Shown here: piece after piece, positions 33,345-43,945 of the stretch | Layout: the number at the start of each line of letters is the position of its first letter | Position numbering within the stretch: position 1 is the stretch's first letter | Source: Opitutaceae bacterium | GTDB lineage: Bacteria; Verrucomicrobiota; Verrucomicrobiia; Opitutales; Opitutaceae | NCBI GenBank assembly: GCA_030693515.1 | Contig: JAUYAK010000129.1 | Coordinates: 1-64,000, forward strand | Length of the DNA: 64,000 nt | Direction: 5' to 3' | The notes under the pieces: model-generated | Told to the model about the DNA's origin: nothing | Database searches by the model: none | The model's input: the letters and a program-made list of their open reading frames with translations, nothing else | Made by a program: the position numbers and the translations under genes

Positions 33345-34019
33345 ATGCCGCTTCTGGTTGATGTCCTGACGCTTTTCCCCCGCATGCTCGACGGCGTGTT
33401 GGCGGAAAGTATTTTGGGCAAAGGCATCGCCGCGGGGCACCTCACCGTGCGCGTCCACGATCTCCGGGCGTGGACGACCGACAAGCATCGGACGACGGAT
33501 GATCGGCCGTTCGGTGGGGGAGCGGGGATGGTGCTCAAGCCCGAGCCGGTGTTTGCCGCCATCGAGCAGTTGCAGACGCCGGGCTGCCGGCGGATCTACC
33601 TCACGCCCGATGGCACGCCGCTATCGCCCGTGCTTGCGCAGAGTCTTTCGCGCGAGCGGCACCTCATTTTTCTGAGCGGCCACTACGAGGGCATCGACCA
33701 ACGCATTCGCGACCGCGTCATCGACCAGGAAATTTCGATTGGCGATTATGTGCTGACCAACGGCACGCTGGCGGCCGCTGTCGTGGTGGACGCGCTGGCG
33801 CGCTTCATTCCTGGCGTGCTCGGGGAGGAAAAGTCATTGACGCACGAATCCTTCAGCAGCAAGTTGCTCGACTTTCCTCAATACACGCGTCCCGCCGAGT
33901 TTCGAGGTATGTCTGTTCCAGAGGTTCTCCTCTCGGGCAACCATGCCGAAATCGAAAAATGGCGAGTCGCGCGACAGGTGGAAAAAACCCGGCAAGTCCG
34001 GCCCGATTTACTCACATAA
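33345..34019 (+). CDS. trmD: tRNA (guanine-N1)-methyltransferase
   Basis: 224 residues, slightly short for the family (about 245-255). It begins with a family start VDVLTLFPRMLDGVL, has PFGGGAGMVLKPEP, and the SAM-binding trefoil knot around LSGHYEGIDQRIRD and EISIGDYVLTNG. It methylates G37 of tRNAs that read CNN codons, preventing frameshifting. rplS follows after 9 bp, so the two are cotranscribed. The conserved gene rimM is missing between rpsP and trmD. Confidence 0.96.
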   Translation: MPLLVDVLTLFPRMLDGVLAESILGKGIAAGHLTVRVHDLRAWTTDKHRTTDDRPFGGGAGMVLKPEPVFAAIEQLQTPGCRRIYLTPDGTPLSPVLAQSLSRERHLIFLSGHYEGIDQRIRDRVIDQEISIGDYVLTNGTLAAAVVVDALARFIPGVLGEEKSLTHESFSSKLLDFPQYTRPAEFRGMSVPEVLLSGNHAEIEKWRVARQVEKTRQVRPDLLT

Positions 34020-34028
34020 CTCATAGCC

Positions 34029-34463
34029 ATGAACCTGATCATCAACGAAATCACCGCCTCGCAGGTGCGGAAAGACATCACGCCTTTTAAGGTCGGCGAC
34101 GGCGTCCGCGTGCACACCAAGGTGCGCGAGGGCGACAAAGAGCGCGTGCAGATCTATGCTGGCATTGTGATCGCCCGCAAGGGTTCGGGCATCCACGAGA
34201 CGTTCACGGTCCGCCGCCTCAGCTACGGCGAAGGCGTCGAGCGCGTCTTCCCGGTGAATTCGCCCAACATCGACAAGGTCGAGGTCGAGCGCGAGTCGGA
34301 GCCGATGCGCGCCCGCCTTTACTATCTCCGCAAGCGCACCGGCAAGGCCGCCATGGCGATCAAGGAGAAGGACCGCGCCGCCGAGATTCACGCCCAGCAC
34401 GAGGCCGAGAAGGCCGCCCGCGCCGCCGCGAAAGCCGCTGCGGCTCCCGCCGCCGCGAGCTGA
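34029..34463 (+). CDS. rplS: 50S ribosomal protein bL19
   Basis: 144 residues. The family core is seen in [20 protein letters not shown] and [20 protein letters not shown]. An Ala/Lys-rich C-terminal extension (about residues 118-144) goes beyond the usual 115-120 residues. It sits at the 30S-50S interface. It is the last gene of the rpsP-trmD-rplS unit; a strong intrinsic terminator follows. Confidence 0.96.
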   Translation: MNLIINEITASQVRKDITPFKVGDGVRVHTKVREGDKERVQIYAGIVIARKGSGIHETFTVRRLSYGEGVERVFPVNSPNIDKVEVERESEPMRARLYYLRKRTGKAAMAIKEKDRAAEIHAQHEAEKAARAAAKAAAAPAAAS

Positions 34464-34491
34464 GTCTCTCGATCACTGCGACAGCTTTTGG

Positions 34492-34520
34492 AAAAGGCGG
34501 GCCCTGCGGCCCGCCTTTTT
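34492..34520 (+). terminator. Intrinsic terminator after rplS
   Basis: GGCGGGCC-CTGC-GGCCCGCC perfect 8-bp stem followed by five T residues, with four A residues before the stem. Confidence 0.95.
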
Positions 34521-34620
34521 CTTTGCCGTGATCGCGCGCATGATGACGCAAACCAACGCTGCGACCCGAAAACCTCCCTTGCCAGTCGCGATCCGCGCCG
34601 CAAATCTTCGCCTTCTTCGC

Positions 34621-36183
<1,563 letters not shown>

Positions 36184-36311
36184 CAGGAACCGGCTTTGGG
36201 AAAAACCGTGGCGTGAATGGAATCTCCACTCTCGCTCGCGCCGCGCACCCACGCTGAACCCCAACGGGGCCCACGCGCCCGGTCCTATCGTCCACTGCCT
36301 TGTAATCCGCG

Positions 36312-37025
36312 ATGACCGAGCCCGGCGCAGCACCTCTCCCCCCGCGCATCCTGGTCGTGGAGGACGAACCCAAGACCCGCGAATCGCTCGCCGAAGGCCT
36401 GCGCCTTGAGGAATGGGAAGTCCAGACCGCCAGCACGGCGGAGGATGCCATCGCAATCCTAGGGCGGACCGCTTTCGACTTGGTGGTCCTCGATTGGATG
36501 CTGCCGCAGAAAGACGGCATCGACGTCCTGCAGGACCTGCGCGGACGAGGCCTGCAGGTGCCGGTGCTGATGTTGACGGCCCGGACGGCGCTGTCCGATC
36601 GGGTGGAGGGCCTCGACAGCGGCGCGGATGACTACCTCCTCAAACCGTTTGCCCTGGCGGAGCTGGTGGCGCGGTGTCGCGCGCTCCTCCGGCGGCCGGG
36701 CGCAGGTTTCGAGCGCTGGTTGCGTTGCGGGGATCTCCAGCTCGATACCCGCGCGCGGATCGCGATGCGCAGCGAGCGGGAAATCGCCCTGACGCCGCGC
36801 GAGGTCGACGTGCTGGAATACCTGCTGCGGCACCAAGGGCAGATCGTGACGCGCGCGATGCTCGAGCGCGATGTTTGGAAGCAGGAGCATCGGATGACCT
36901 CGCTCGACAACGTGATCGACGTGCAGATCATGCGGCTGCGGCGCAAGGTCGATGGCGACGCCGCCGATCGCCTCATCCACACGATCCGGGGCGTCGGCTA
37001 CCGGATCGCAAAGGAGAGCGCATGA
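36312..37025 (+). CDS. OmpR/PhoB-family response regulator
   Basis: 237 residues. Receiver domain: VVEDEP acidic pocket (Glu17, Asp18), phosphoacceptor Asp61 (VVLDWMLP), Thr89 and Lys111 (LLKPF). A C-terminal winged helix has LTPREVDVLEYLLRHQGQIV and DVQIMRLRRKVD and HTIRGVGYRI. Its stop overlaps the start of the sensor kinase gene (ATGA). The pair probably controls the TonB receptor gene just downstream. Confidence 0.95.
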   Translation: MTEPGAAPLPPRILVVEDEPKTRESLAEGLRLEEWEVQTASTAEDAIAILGRTAFDLVVLDWMLPQKDGIDVLQDLRGRGLQVPVLMLTARTALSDRVEGLDSGADDYLLKPFALAELVARCRALLRRPGAGFERWLRCGDLQLDTRARIAMRSEREIALTPREVDVLEYLLRHQGQIVTRAMLERDVWKQEHRMTSLDNVIDVQIMRLRRKVDGDAADRLIHTIRGVGYRIAKESA

Positions 37026-38434
37026 GCATGAGCTGGTGGCTCCGGAGGCCGATCCGCGCACGCCTCACACTTTTCTACGCGATCGTGGGAGCGCTCCTCC
37101 TCGCCTGCTTCAGCGCGACCTTGTATTATTATGTGCATCAAGTCGTGGCCCGCCCGCTGACCCATCAGCTGGCGAAGGACAAGGAGGAGATCGAGCGCCG
37201 TCTTACGATTCAGCCGGATGGCACCACGCTGTGGAATGGCCATGAGGTTGCCATGGGCGCGACTTGGACCGCGGCGTATCCGTGGTTCGAGCTGTGGGAC
37301 GATCATGGAAAACTGCACCGCCGTTTCTGGCCTTTTCCCGACGGCCGCGTGCAGCGCCGACCTTTTGCCCCAGAGCCCGGCACCGAAACGCTTTCGATTT
37401 TCCGCATCGCGCCTGATTTGCGGCTGCGGGTGCTCTCCGCACCCTTCGCGCCGCCTGGCCAGGAGAGAAAGTGGATGCTGCGCGCGATGCGGATTCATGA
37501 GCCTGCGGCCGATGCACTGGCGGCGTTGCGTTGGATCATCTTCTTCGCCCTCCCGGTGGTGATCGTGCTGCTCGCCGTCGCGGGCTACACCATCACCCGG
37601 CACTGGCTCCAACCGCTCGAAACCATGCTCGCGGAGGCCGATCGCATCAGTGCCGATGAGCTGAAGCGCCGCTTGCCGGTGGAGAATCAGCACGACGAAC
37701 TCGGCCGCCTCTCCCGCGTCTTCAATCGCATGCTCGACCGGCTGGAGGGATCGTTTGCCGCGTTGGATCGCTTCGTGGCTGACGCGTCTCATGAACTTCG
37801 GACGCCTCTCACGACGCTGCGCAGTGTCGGCGAGGTCGCTTTGCGGCGCGACCGCACCGCCGAGGCGTATCGCGAGGTCATCGGCAGCATGCTCGAGGAG
37901 GCGCAACGGCTGGAACTGCTCACGGGCCGGCTGCTGGAGCTGGCCACGGCGGAAAGTGGCGCGGCCGACGTGCATCGCGTCGACCTCGCCATCGACAGCT
38001 ATGTCGCCACTTGCGTGCACGACTTCGGCATTCTGGCGGAAGCCCGTGAACAGCACCTCGCGGTGGACACGGTGCCCTGCCGCGCGAAGGTCGATCCCGT
38101 CCTTTTGCGTCAGGCCCTGCAAAACCTGATCGACAACGCGATCAAATATAGCCCGGCCGGAGCGACGATCCGCGTGGGCGTCCGGGAGACAGGGCCGGAT
38201 ATCGAGATTTCGGTGACCGATCAAGGACCGGGCATCGCCGCCGTGAACGAGGGAAATCTGGCCAAGCGCTTTTTTCGCCCGGACCGCGGGCGCGACCGCA
38301 GCCGGGGCGGCTTCGGACTCGGGCTCTCGATCACCCAAGCCTACATGCGTGTGCTCGGTGGTGCCCTTGAGTATCAAAGGGCCGCGGCCGGCGGCAGCAC
38401 CTTTCTGCTTCGGTTGCCGAAGTCGTCAGTTTGA
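37022..38434 (+). CDS. Membrane sensor histidine kinase
   Basis: 470 residues. Two membrane segments (about 15-38 and 170-190) enclose a periplasmic sensor of about 130 residues of unknown ligand. A HAMP domain (190-245), HisKA with His257 (ADASHELRTPL), and an HATPase domain with N box NLIDNAIKYS, DQGPGIA and GFGLGLSI follow. It autophosphorylates and passes phosphate to Asp61 of the partner regulator. It is translationally coupled to the regulator upstream. Confidence 0.95.
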   Translation: MSMSWWLRRPIRARLTLFYAIVGALLLACFSATLYYYVHQVVARPLTHQLAKDKEEIERRLTIQPDGTTLWNGHEVAMGATWTAAYPWFELWDDHGKLHRRFWPFPDGRVQRRPFAPEPGTETLSIFRIAPDLRLRVLSAPFAPPGQERKWMLRAMRIHEPAADALAALRWIIFFALPVVIVLLAVAGYTITRHWLQPLETMLAEADRISADELKRRLPVENQHDELGRLSRVFNRMLDRLEGSFAALDRFVADASHELRTPLTTLRSVGEVALRRDRTAEAYREVIGSMLEEAQRLELLTGRLLELATAESGAADVHRVDLAIDSYVATCVHDFGILAEAREQHLAVDTVPCRAKVDPVLLRQALQNLIDNAIKYSPAGATIRVGVRETGPDIEISVTDQGPGIAAVNEGNLAKRFFRPDRGRDRSRGGFGLGLSITQAYMRVLGGALEYQRAAAGGSTFLLRLPKSSV

Positions 38435-38667
38435 ACTCGGCGGCATCGTCCTGACAAAACTGTCAGGCTGCGTCGCTTGTGCCTGAGCGGCGCAACAGTC
38501 TATTCAATTGCTCCAAGGGCGTTTTGTTTTGCGCTGCCACGGCCGGTCCGGTCTGCAGACCTGCGAGAAGCCCTGCGGCGGGAGGTGCTGCCATCTTGGA
38601 TTGTAGCACTCCGCCGGTCACCCGACATGCCGTATGCCTCCATGCACGGCTCCAACCCCAGGCAACT
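38435..38667. other. 233-bp stretch between the sensor kinase and TonB receptor genes
   Basis: CCTGACA/TGTCAGG (7-bp perfect inverted repeat, loop AAAC) lies at 38449-38466, 14 bp after the kinase stop codon. It has no T tract and could be an operator for the response regulator. The rest carries no recognised gene; a receptor promoter is expected here. Confidence 0.45.
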
Positions 38668-41600
38668 ATGAACTACATGAAGCTGTTCTACCTCGCAGCG
38701 CGCGCCTTCTCCCTCGGCGCGATCTGTTTTCTCCTCAATCCGGCCGTTGGCGCGCAGACGCCAGGGACGGGCACTATCGAGGGACGGGTTTACAACCCCG
38801 CCAGCAAACAATATGTCCGCAACGCCGAAGTCCGGATCGAAGGCACCAATCTGGTGGACTACACCGAGAACGACGGCTCCTTCCGCTTCACCGGCGTCCG
38901 CAGCGGTCCCGCGACGGTGCTGGTGACCTACACCGGCTACGTTTCCGTGAAAGAATCATTCGTCGTCACGCCCGGCCAAGTCGCATCGCGCGAGATTCAG
39001 ATCGTCACCACGCAGACCCAGGCGCCCGCGAAAAGCGGCAAGGATAGCGTGGTGCAATTGCAGGCCTTCACCGTCTCGACCGAGCGCGAGGGCAACGCCA
39101 AGGCCATCATGGATCAGCGGCGCAACATGGATATCACGACCTCGGTCTCGTCGGATATTTTCGGCGACGTCACCGACGGCAACGTGGGCGAGTTCCTGAA
39201 ATACCTCCCCGGCGTGGATCTCGACTACGTCGAATCTGAGGCGCGCGGACCGCGGCTCGGCGGCATGGACGGGCAGTATGTGGGCGTCGCCTTCGACGGC
39301 ATCCGCACCGCGAGCGCCGATGCCAACCGCGGCGGCGGCGAGGCCTCCCGTGCGACGAGCTTCGAGGGCTTTTCCATCACCTCGATCGAGTCGATCGAGA
39401 TCAGCCGCACGACGAGCGCCGAGTCGGACTCGGACTCCCCGGCCGGCACCATCAACATGAAGACGCGGCGCGCGTTCGATCGCAAAGGGCGGCGCTATGC
39501 GTTCAACGCGAGCGTCAACTTCAACGCCGAGGAATTCACCCTCAACCGCACTGCCGGACCGCGCGATGGCACTTCCTACAAGTGGAAGCCGAATCTTTCG
39601 CTCGAGTATTCGGAATCGTTCCTCAATCAGCGGCTCGGCATCTTGCTCTCGGCCAGCCGAGCCAATTCCTACACGGAGCAATATCAGGTCAACAACACCT
39701 ACAATCGCAACGCCACGGCCGCCGATCCGCGTTCACACGTCATCCGGCAGATCGACTTCAAGGACGGCCCGAAGTTTATCCAGAAGGACGCACTGATGCT
39801 GACTGCGGATTTCCGCGCCACGCGCCGGCTCGTCCTCTCGCTCAACGCGATCTACACCTACACGGAAGGTGAGTTTTGGAACCGTAATTTCACCTGGGTT
39901 GCGGCCAACGACAACGCGAACGTGAACAACGGCCGGTCCCGTGTGGGCGGCGACGGCGTCCTGAACGTCATCGCGACCCGCGCTCCCAGCGGCACCGTGA
40001 ACAACGTCGCGACGCTGAACACCGGAGGCGGCACCTCCGCGAAGCTCACCTACACGCGCACCTTTGCCCCGAAATTCGAATACAAACTCGACGCGCTGAC
40101 CATCGACGGTGCGTTCACCTTCTCCAAATCGCGCAATAACTACGAGGCCAACGAACGTGGCTGGATCGAGTCGGAGGCCGGTGGCGTGCCCAGCAGCTGG
40201 ACGGCGACCCGGCCCCACGCCGAGTCGTGGGAGTGGACAATCCGCCAGACCTCGGGCGGGGACTGGTATGATCGTGGAAATTTCGTGAACACGAACGCCC
40301 GCGACGGCGGCACCCGCGTCAACAACTCCGGTCGCGAATGGGTGACTGAGATCTGGAACGGCCAGGCCAACGCCACATGGGCGCTGCCCTTCGATCGGTT
40401 TCCCACGAAGCTGAAGTTCGGCGGAAAATGGAACGAGGAGTCGCGCAAGAACTACGACACCGGCTCCTGGATGGTCTATTCCTACATCGGGCCCGGCGGG
40501 AATACCGTAACGCTGAATCCCACCACCCAGGTTTTCCAGAACGCCACCACCGGCAACTGGGCCAATCTCGGCTACATCTCGCCGCATCCTTTCGATATGG
40601 GGACGACCAACGCCCTGACGGTTTATAACGGCGCCGGCACGCCCGGCATGCCCCCCCGTATCGACCGCCAGCGCGTCTTGCAGCTGTTTCGGACCAGTCC
40701 GGACCTGTTCGTCCACACCTCGACGCCCGACAATTTCTACACGTCGTTTGTCAGCTCCCGCCGCAACTTCCGCCAGACCGTCACCGCCGGCTACACGCAG
40801 GCCGACGTGGCGTTCTCGCGGAAGCTGACCTTGCGCATGGGGGTGCGCATGGAAAACACGTTCAATGAATTCACCGAGTTCGATCCCCGCCTCCGCAGCG
40901 AGATCGTGGCGGCCGGGTATCCGGTCAACAATGCCGGTCGGGCGCTCACCATCCCGGGCCTGCAGTATCAGTTCTTCAGCAAGCCTCAGGCAGTCCGGGA
41001 ATCTGAGTATAGGAATTGGTTTCCCTCGGCGGTGCTTAAATTCAAGCCGACCCCGAACCTCGAGTTCCAGCTCGGCGCCAACAAGGCGATCTCGCGTCCG
41101 CCGGTCGACAATCTGACCGGCATCCGGAACATCCTCGAGGACATCCAGCGCATCGACAGCCCCAACGCCGATTTGCAGCCGGAATACTCCAAGAACTTCC
41201 AGACGCGCCTCGCCTATTATTTTCAGGGGCGTGCCCCCGGCCAGATGTCGATTGCGCTTTCACAGAACGATATTCGGAACCTGCGCGAGACGTTCGACTT
41301 CACCGCCGAGGAATTCGGCGAGGATGATCCGGAATTTTCCACCTACACCTTCCGTTCCACTCGCAACAGCGCCGAAACGCGCCGGTTCCGGAACATGGAG
41401 CTGGCTTACAACCAGACGCTCGGCTTTTTGCCCGAGCTGTTCCGCGGCACCAACGTCAACATCGCCTACACCCGCACCTACGCCAGCCAGCGCCGCAACA
41501 ACCTCGCGCCGCATCGAGTGACCACCCGGCTGGGCTACGCCTATCGCCGTTTCAACGGCTCCATCGGCATGGTGTGGCGCGACGACTCGCCCGACGGCAT

Positions 41601-41820
41601 CTACGGCCGCTACAAGGGGGCGATCACGCAGTTCGATCTCGCGGCTACTTGGAAGCTCTCGAGCCGCTATTCCATCTACGTTCAAGGCCGCAACATCACC
41701 GGCAAGCCGGTGCTGTGGTATCAGTCGCCCCCCGGTGTGGCCGAGGGCGTGACGCCGCACCTCCGCGTGATGCAGGAATACGGGGCGAACTGGGTGATAG
41801 GTTTGCGCGGCACATTCTAA
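38668..41820 (+). CDS. TonB-dependent receptor with carboxypeptidase-like N-domain
   Basis: 1050 residues: signal peptide, a carboxypeptidase-regulatory-like beta-sandwich (TIEGRVYNPASKQYVRNAEV to TYTGYVSVKESFVV), a TonB-box-like VVQLQAFTVSTEREG, a plug (DGNVGEFLKYLPGVDLDYVE, then a DGIRTASADANRGG loop) and a large barrel ending in the segment around IYVQGRNITGK and GANWVIGLRGTF, with a C-terminal Phe. Such receptors import large or scarce substrates, often glycans, across the outer membrane. Located directly after a two-component system, suggesting ligand-responsive control. ATG at 38668; a second ATG at 38677 is possible. Confidence 0.93.
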   Translation: MNYMKLFYLAARAFSLGAICFLLNPAVGAQTPGTGTIEGRVYNPASKQYVRNAEVRIEGTNLVDYTENDGSFRFTGVRSGPATVLVTYTGYVSVKESFVVTPGQVASREIQIVTTQTQAPAKSGKDSVVQLQAFTVSTEREGNAKAIMDQRRNMDITTSVSSDIFGDVTDGNVGEFLKYLPGVDLDYVESEARGPRLGGMDGQYVGVAFDGIRTASADANRGGGEASRATSFEGFSITSIESIEISRTTSAESDSDSPAGTINMKTRRAFDRKGRRYAFNASVNFNAEEFTLNRTAGPRDGTSYKWKPNLSLEYSESFLNQRLGILLSASRANSYTEQYQVNNTYNRNATAADPRSHVIRQIDFKDGPKFIQKDALMLTADFRATRRLVLSLNAIYTYTEGEFWNRNFTWVAANDNANVNNGRSRVGGDGVLNVIATRAPSGTVNNVATLNTGGGTSAKLTYTRTFAPKFEYKLDALTIDGAFTFSKSRNNYEANERGWIESEAGGVPSSWTATRPHAESWEWTIRQTSGGDWYDRGNFVNTNARDGGTRVNNSGREWVTEIWNGQANATWALPFDRFPTKLKFGGKWNEESRKNYDTGSWMVYSYIGPGGNTVTLNPTTQVFQNATTGNWANLGYISPHPFDMGTTNALTVYNGAGTPGMPPRIDRQRVLQLFRTSPDLFVHTSTPDNFYTSFVSSRRNFRQTVTAGYTQADVAFSRKLTLRMGVRMENTFNEFTEFDPRLRSEIVAAGYPVNNAGRALTIPGLQYQFFSKPQAVRESEYRNWFPSAVLKFKPTPNLEFQLGANKAISRPPVDNLTGIRNILEDIQRIDSPNADLQPEYSKNFQTRLAYYFQGRAPGQMSIALSQNDIRNLRETFDFTAEEFGEDDPEFSTYTFRSTRNSAETRRFRNMELAYNQTLGFLPELFRGTNVNIAYTRTYASQRRNNLAPHRVTTRLGYAYRRFNGSIGMVWRDDSPDGIYGRYKGAITQFDLAATWKLSSRYSIYVQGRNITGKPVLWYQSPPGVAEGVTPHLRVMQEYGANWVIGLRGTF

Positions 41821-41838
41821 GTAAGGAGCCGAACCGTG

Positions 41839-41883
41839 ATCAGCGGCGAGCACGCAACGGGCGTGCCGCCGCTGATTGCTTTT
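41839..41883 (+). terminator. Intrinsic terminator between convergent receptor and ispA genes
   Basis: ATCAGCGGCG/CGCCGCTGAT form a 10-bp perfect outer stem, with a GCACGC/GCGTGC inner stem, followed by TGCTTTT. Confidence 0.85.
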
Positions 41884-41906
41884 CTGGCGCTCGCGCTTGG
41901 CGCGGA

Positions 41907-42791
41907 TTATTTCGTGCGTGCCGCCATGCTGGCCAGCAGGAGATCGAGGAAGTGCGCTTCCGGCCGCAGTGAGCGGAGCAGGGCGCTGGCCCGGGCCGAG
42001 TGATCCTGGGCGGCGGCGCGAGCGGCGGGCAGGCCGCGCTGCGTCACGTAGGTTGCTTTGCCCGCCTTCGCGTCCTTGCCTGCGGTCTTGCCGAGCGTCG
42101 CGGTGTCGGCGGTCGCGTCGAGAATGTCGTCGATGATCTGAAACGCCAGGCCGAGGTGGCGGCCCATCATCCGCAAGGCGGCGAGGGCGGGCTCCGGCGC
42201 GTCGCCGACCAGGCCGCCCAGCACGAGCGAGGCTTCGATCATGGCGGCGGTTTTGTTGAGGTGGATGAACTCGAGTTCGTCGGGCGTGGCCTGGCCCTTT
42301 TTTTCCGCGAGGAGATCTTCCATCTGGCCGCCGATGAGGCGCCGGCTGCCGGCGGCATCGGCGAGTTCGCGCACGAGCTGGGCGGCGAGGGGAGCGGGGT
42401 AGTGCTCGGACAGGAGCGCAAAGGCGTGCGTGAGCAGCGCGTCGCCGGCGAGGAGTGCGGTCGCCTCGTCGAATTGCTTGTGCGCGGTGGGGCGGCCGCG
42501 GCGGAGGTCGTCGTTGTCCATGCACGGCAGATCGTCGTGGATGAGCGAGTAGGTATGCACGCACTCGATCGCGATCGCCGCGGGGAGCGCGGTCTCATGG
42601 TCGGGCTTCGCGCCGAACAATTCGGCGGCGGCGAGCACGAGCACGGGGCGGAGACGTTTGCCACCGGCCTCCAGGCTGTAGCGCATGGCCGTGTGCAGGC
42701 GGGTGGGGCGGGCGTCGGCGCGCGGCACAAAGCGGTCGAGGCCGTGTTCGATACGGGAGGTGTGGCGCTTGAGTTCGGCGGCGAAGTCCAT
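41907..42791 (-). CDS. ispA: Short-chain polyprenyl (farnesyl) diphosphate synthase
   Basis: 294 residues, normal size. The GGKRLRP motif (43-49), first Asp-rich motif HDDLPCMDNDD (Asp86, Asp87, Asp92) and second QIIDDILD are all present, with KAGKATY after it. It makes geranyl and farnesyl diphosphate from isopentenyl and dimethylallyl diphosphate. The ATG at 42791 was chosen over a GTG at 42830 because the protein similarity starts at the ATG. No dxs or xseB neighbour is visible in the window. Confidence 0.94.
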   Translation of the reverse strand: MDFAAELKRHTSRIEHGLDRFVPRADARPTRLHTAMRYSLEAGGKRLRPVLVLAAAELFGAKPDHETALPAAIAIECVHTYSLIHDDLPCMDNDDLRRGRPTAHKQFDEATALLAGDALLTHAFALLSEHYPAPLAAQLVRELADAAGSRRLIGGQMEDLLAEKKGQATPDELEFIHLNKTAAMIEASLVLGGLVGDAPEPALAALRMMGRHLGLAFQIIDDILDATADTATLGKTAGKDAKAGKATYVTQRGLPAARAAAQDHSARASALLRSLRPEAHFLDLLLASMAARTK

Positions 42792-42915
42792 CGGGGGCGG
42801 GGGAGTAGCGCCGGATTGCCGGTGCGTCACAAAGAAAAAATGTGCGAACTCCGCGGAGACCTAATCCGCACTCGCCAACCCCACGGACGCCGCCCATAAC
42901 GCGCGGCATCCCGCT

Positions 42916-43200
42916 ATGCCGACCTACGAGTATGCCTGCCAGAAATGTGGCCACGAATTTGAGCAGTTCCAGTCGATGCGCGACGAGCCGCTCAAAAAAT
43001 GCCCGAAGTGCAAGAAAGCCGGGCTCAAGCGCCTCGTCGGCGGCGGAGCTGGCCTGATTTTCAAGGGCACCGGCTTCTACATCACCGATTACAAGAAGAA
43101 GTCTGGCGGCGAGGCCCAGTCCTCGGACAGCAAGCCGGCCGCCGATCCCAAGCCCGCCCCCGCCGCGGTCAAATCCACCGCCGATTCCGGCAAAAAATAA
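42916..43200 (+). CDS. FmdB-family zinc-ribbon protein
   Basis: 94 residues. MPTYEYACQKCGHEFEQFQS, then CPKC: four Cys (8, 11, 29, 32) form the zinc ribbon of the FmdB family, of uncertain (regulatory) role. A flexible Lys/Ala/Pro-rich tail follows. It lies 8 bp ahead of the next ORF, so they are probably cotranscribed. It diverges from ispA. Confidence 0.92.
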   Translation: MPTYEYACQKCGHEFEQFQSMRDEPLKKCPKCKKAGLKRLVGGGAGLIFKGTGFYITDYKKKSGGEAQSSDSKPAADPKPAPAAVKSTADSGKK

Positions 43201-43208
43201 TCTCCACC

Positions 43209-43940
43209 ATGAGCCGCCGAACCTTTGGCAACGTCCGTGGCCCGAGCTGGGCCGAAGTCATTTTGGGGGCTGTGTTCAGTCTGGGGCTGGGCGCCGTTCT
43301 CGGCGCCGTCTTCCTTGCCCTTCATCCGATCGAAGTCGTGAAGGAGCTGCCGCCCGAGGCCGAGCGAAAGGCGGGCGTGGTTTACCACCTCGATGGTTCG
43401 CGCGATGTCAACAAAGCCCGGCTCGCGTCCACCAAGAAGAAAGCGTTCCTCGAGGGCCAGTCGGTCACACTCACGGAGGACGAACTCAATGTGCTCGCCG
43501 GCCCTGCGCCGGCACCGCGCCGCCCCGCGGCCAAGGGGCCCGCGGCGGCGAAGGCTCCGGCAGCCAAGCCGGCTCCATCGGCGCCGAGCGGCAGCGGAGC
43601 CGGGGCCGATGAGGCGGCCTTGGTTCGCGGCACGCCCAATTTTCGGCTGCGCGAAGACGACGTGCAAATTTCCGTCCCGGTCACAGTCAATGCCCTCGGC
43701 TTGGGCTCGGTGGTGACCGTGCGCGCGAACGGTCAGTTTGTGAGGCAAGGTGATGTTTTCATCTATGAAATCGGCGATCTCTATGTCGGATCGCTGCCGG
43801 TCCACCGGCTGCCGTTCTTATGCTCGTATGCCCGCGAGCAATTTTCGGCGCAGGCGTTGCCCGAGGGCCTCGGCGCCGTGTGGAGCAAGGTCGCCAAAGT
43901 GACCGTGGGGAACGGTTCGCTCCAACTCACGATGCCGTGA
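43209..43940 (+). CDS. Membrane-anchored protein of unknown function
   Basis: 243 residues. One N-terminal membrane segment (about residues 16-38, GAVFSLGLGAVLGAVFLAL) followed by an exported domain with an Ala/Pro/Lys-rich low-complexity stretch (about 98-136) in its middle. No named family is recognised. The C-terminal half (NFRLREDDVQISVPVTVNAL, FVRQGDVFIYEI) suggests beta strands. Its stop overlaps a GTG of the next ORF, so the two may work together. Function unknown. Confidence 0.75.
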   Translation: MSRRTFGNVRGPSWAEVILGAVFSLGLGAVLGAVFLALHPIEVVKELPPEAERKAGVVYHLDGSRDVNKARLASTKKKAFLEGQSVTLTEDELNVLAGPAPAPRRPAAKGPAAAKAPAAKPAPSAPSGSGAGADEAALVRGTPNFRLREDDVQISVPVTVNALGLGSVVTVRANGQFVRQGDVFIYEIGDLYVGSLPVHRLPFLCSYAREQFSAQALPEGLGAVWSKVAKVTVGNGSLQLTMP

Positions 43941-43945
43941 AGCGG

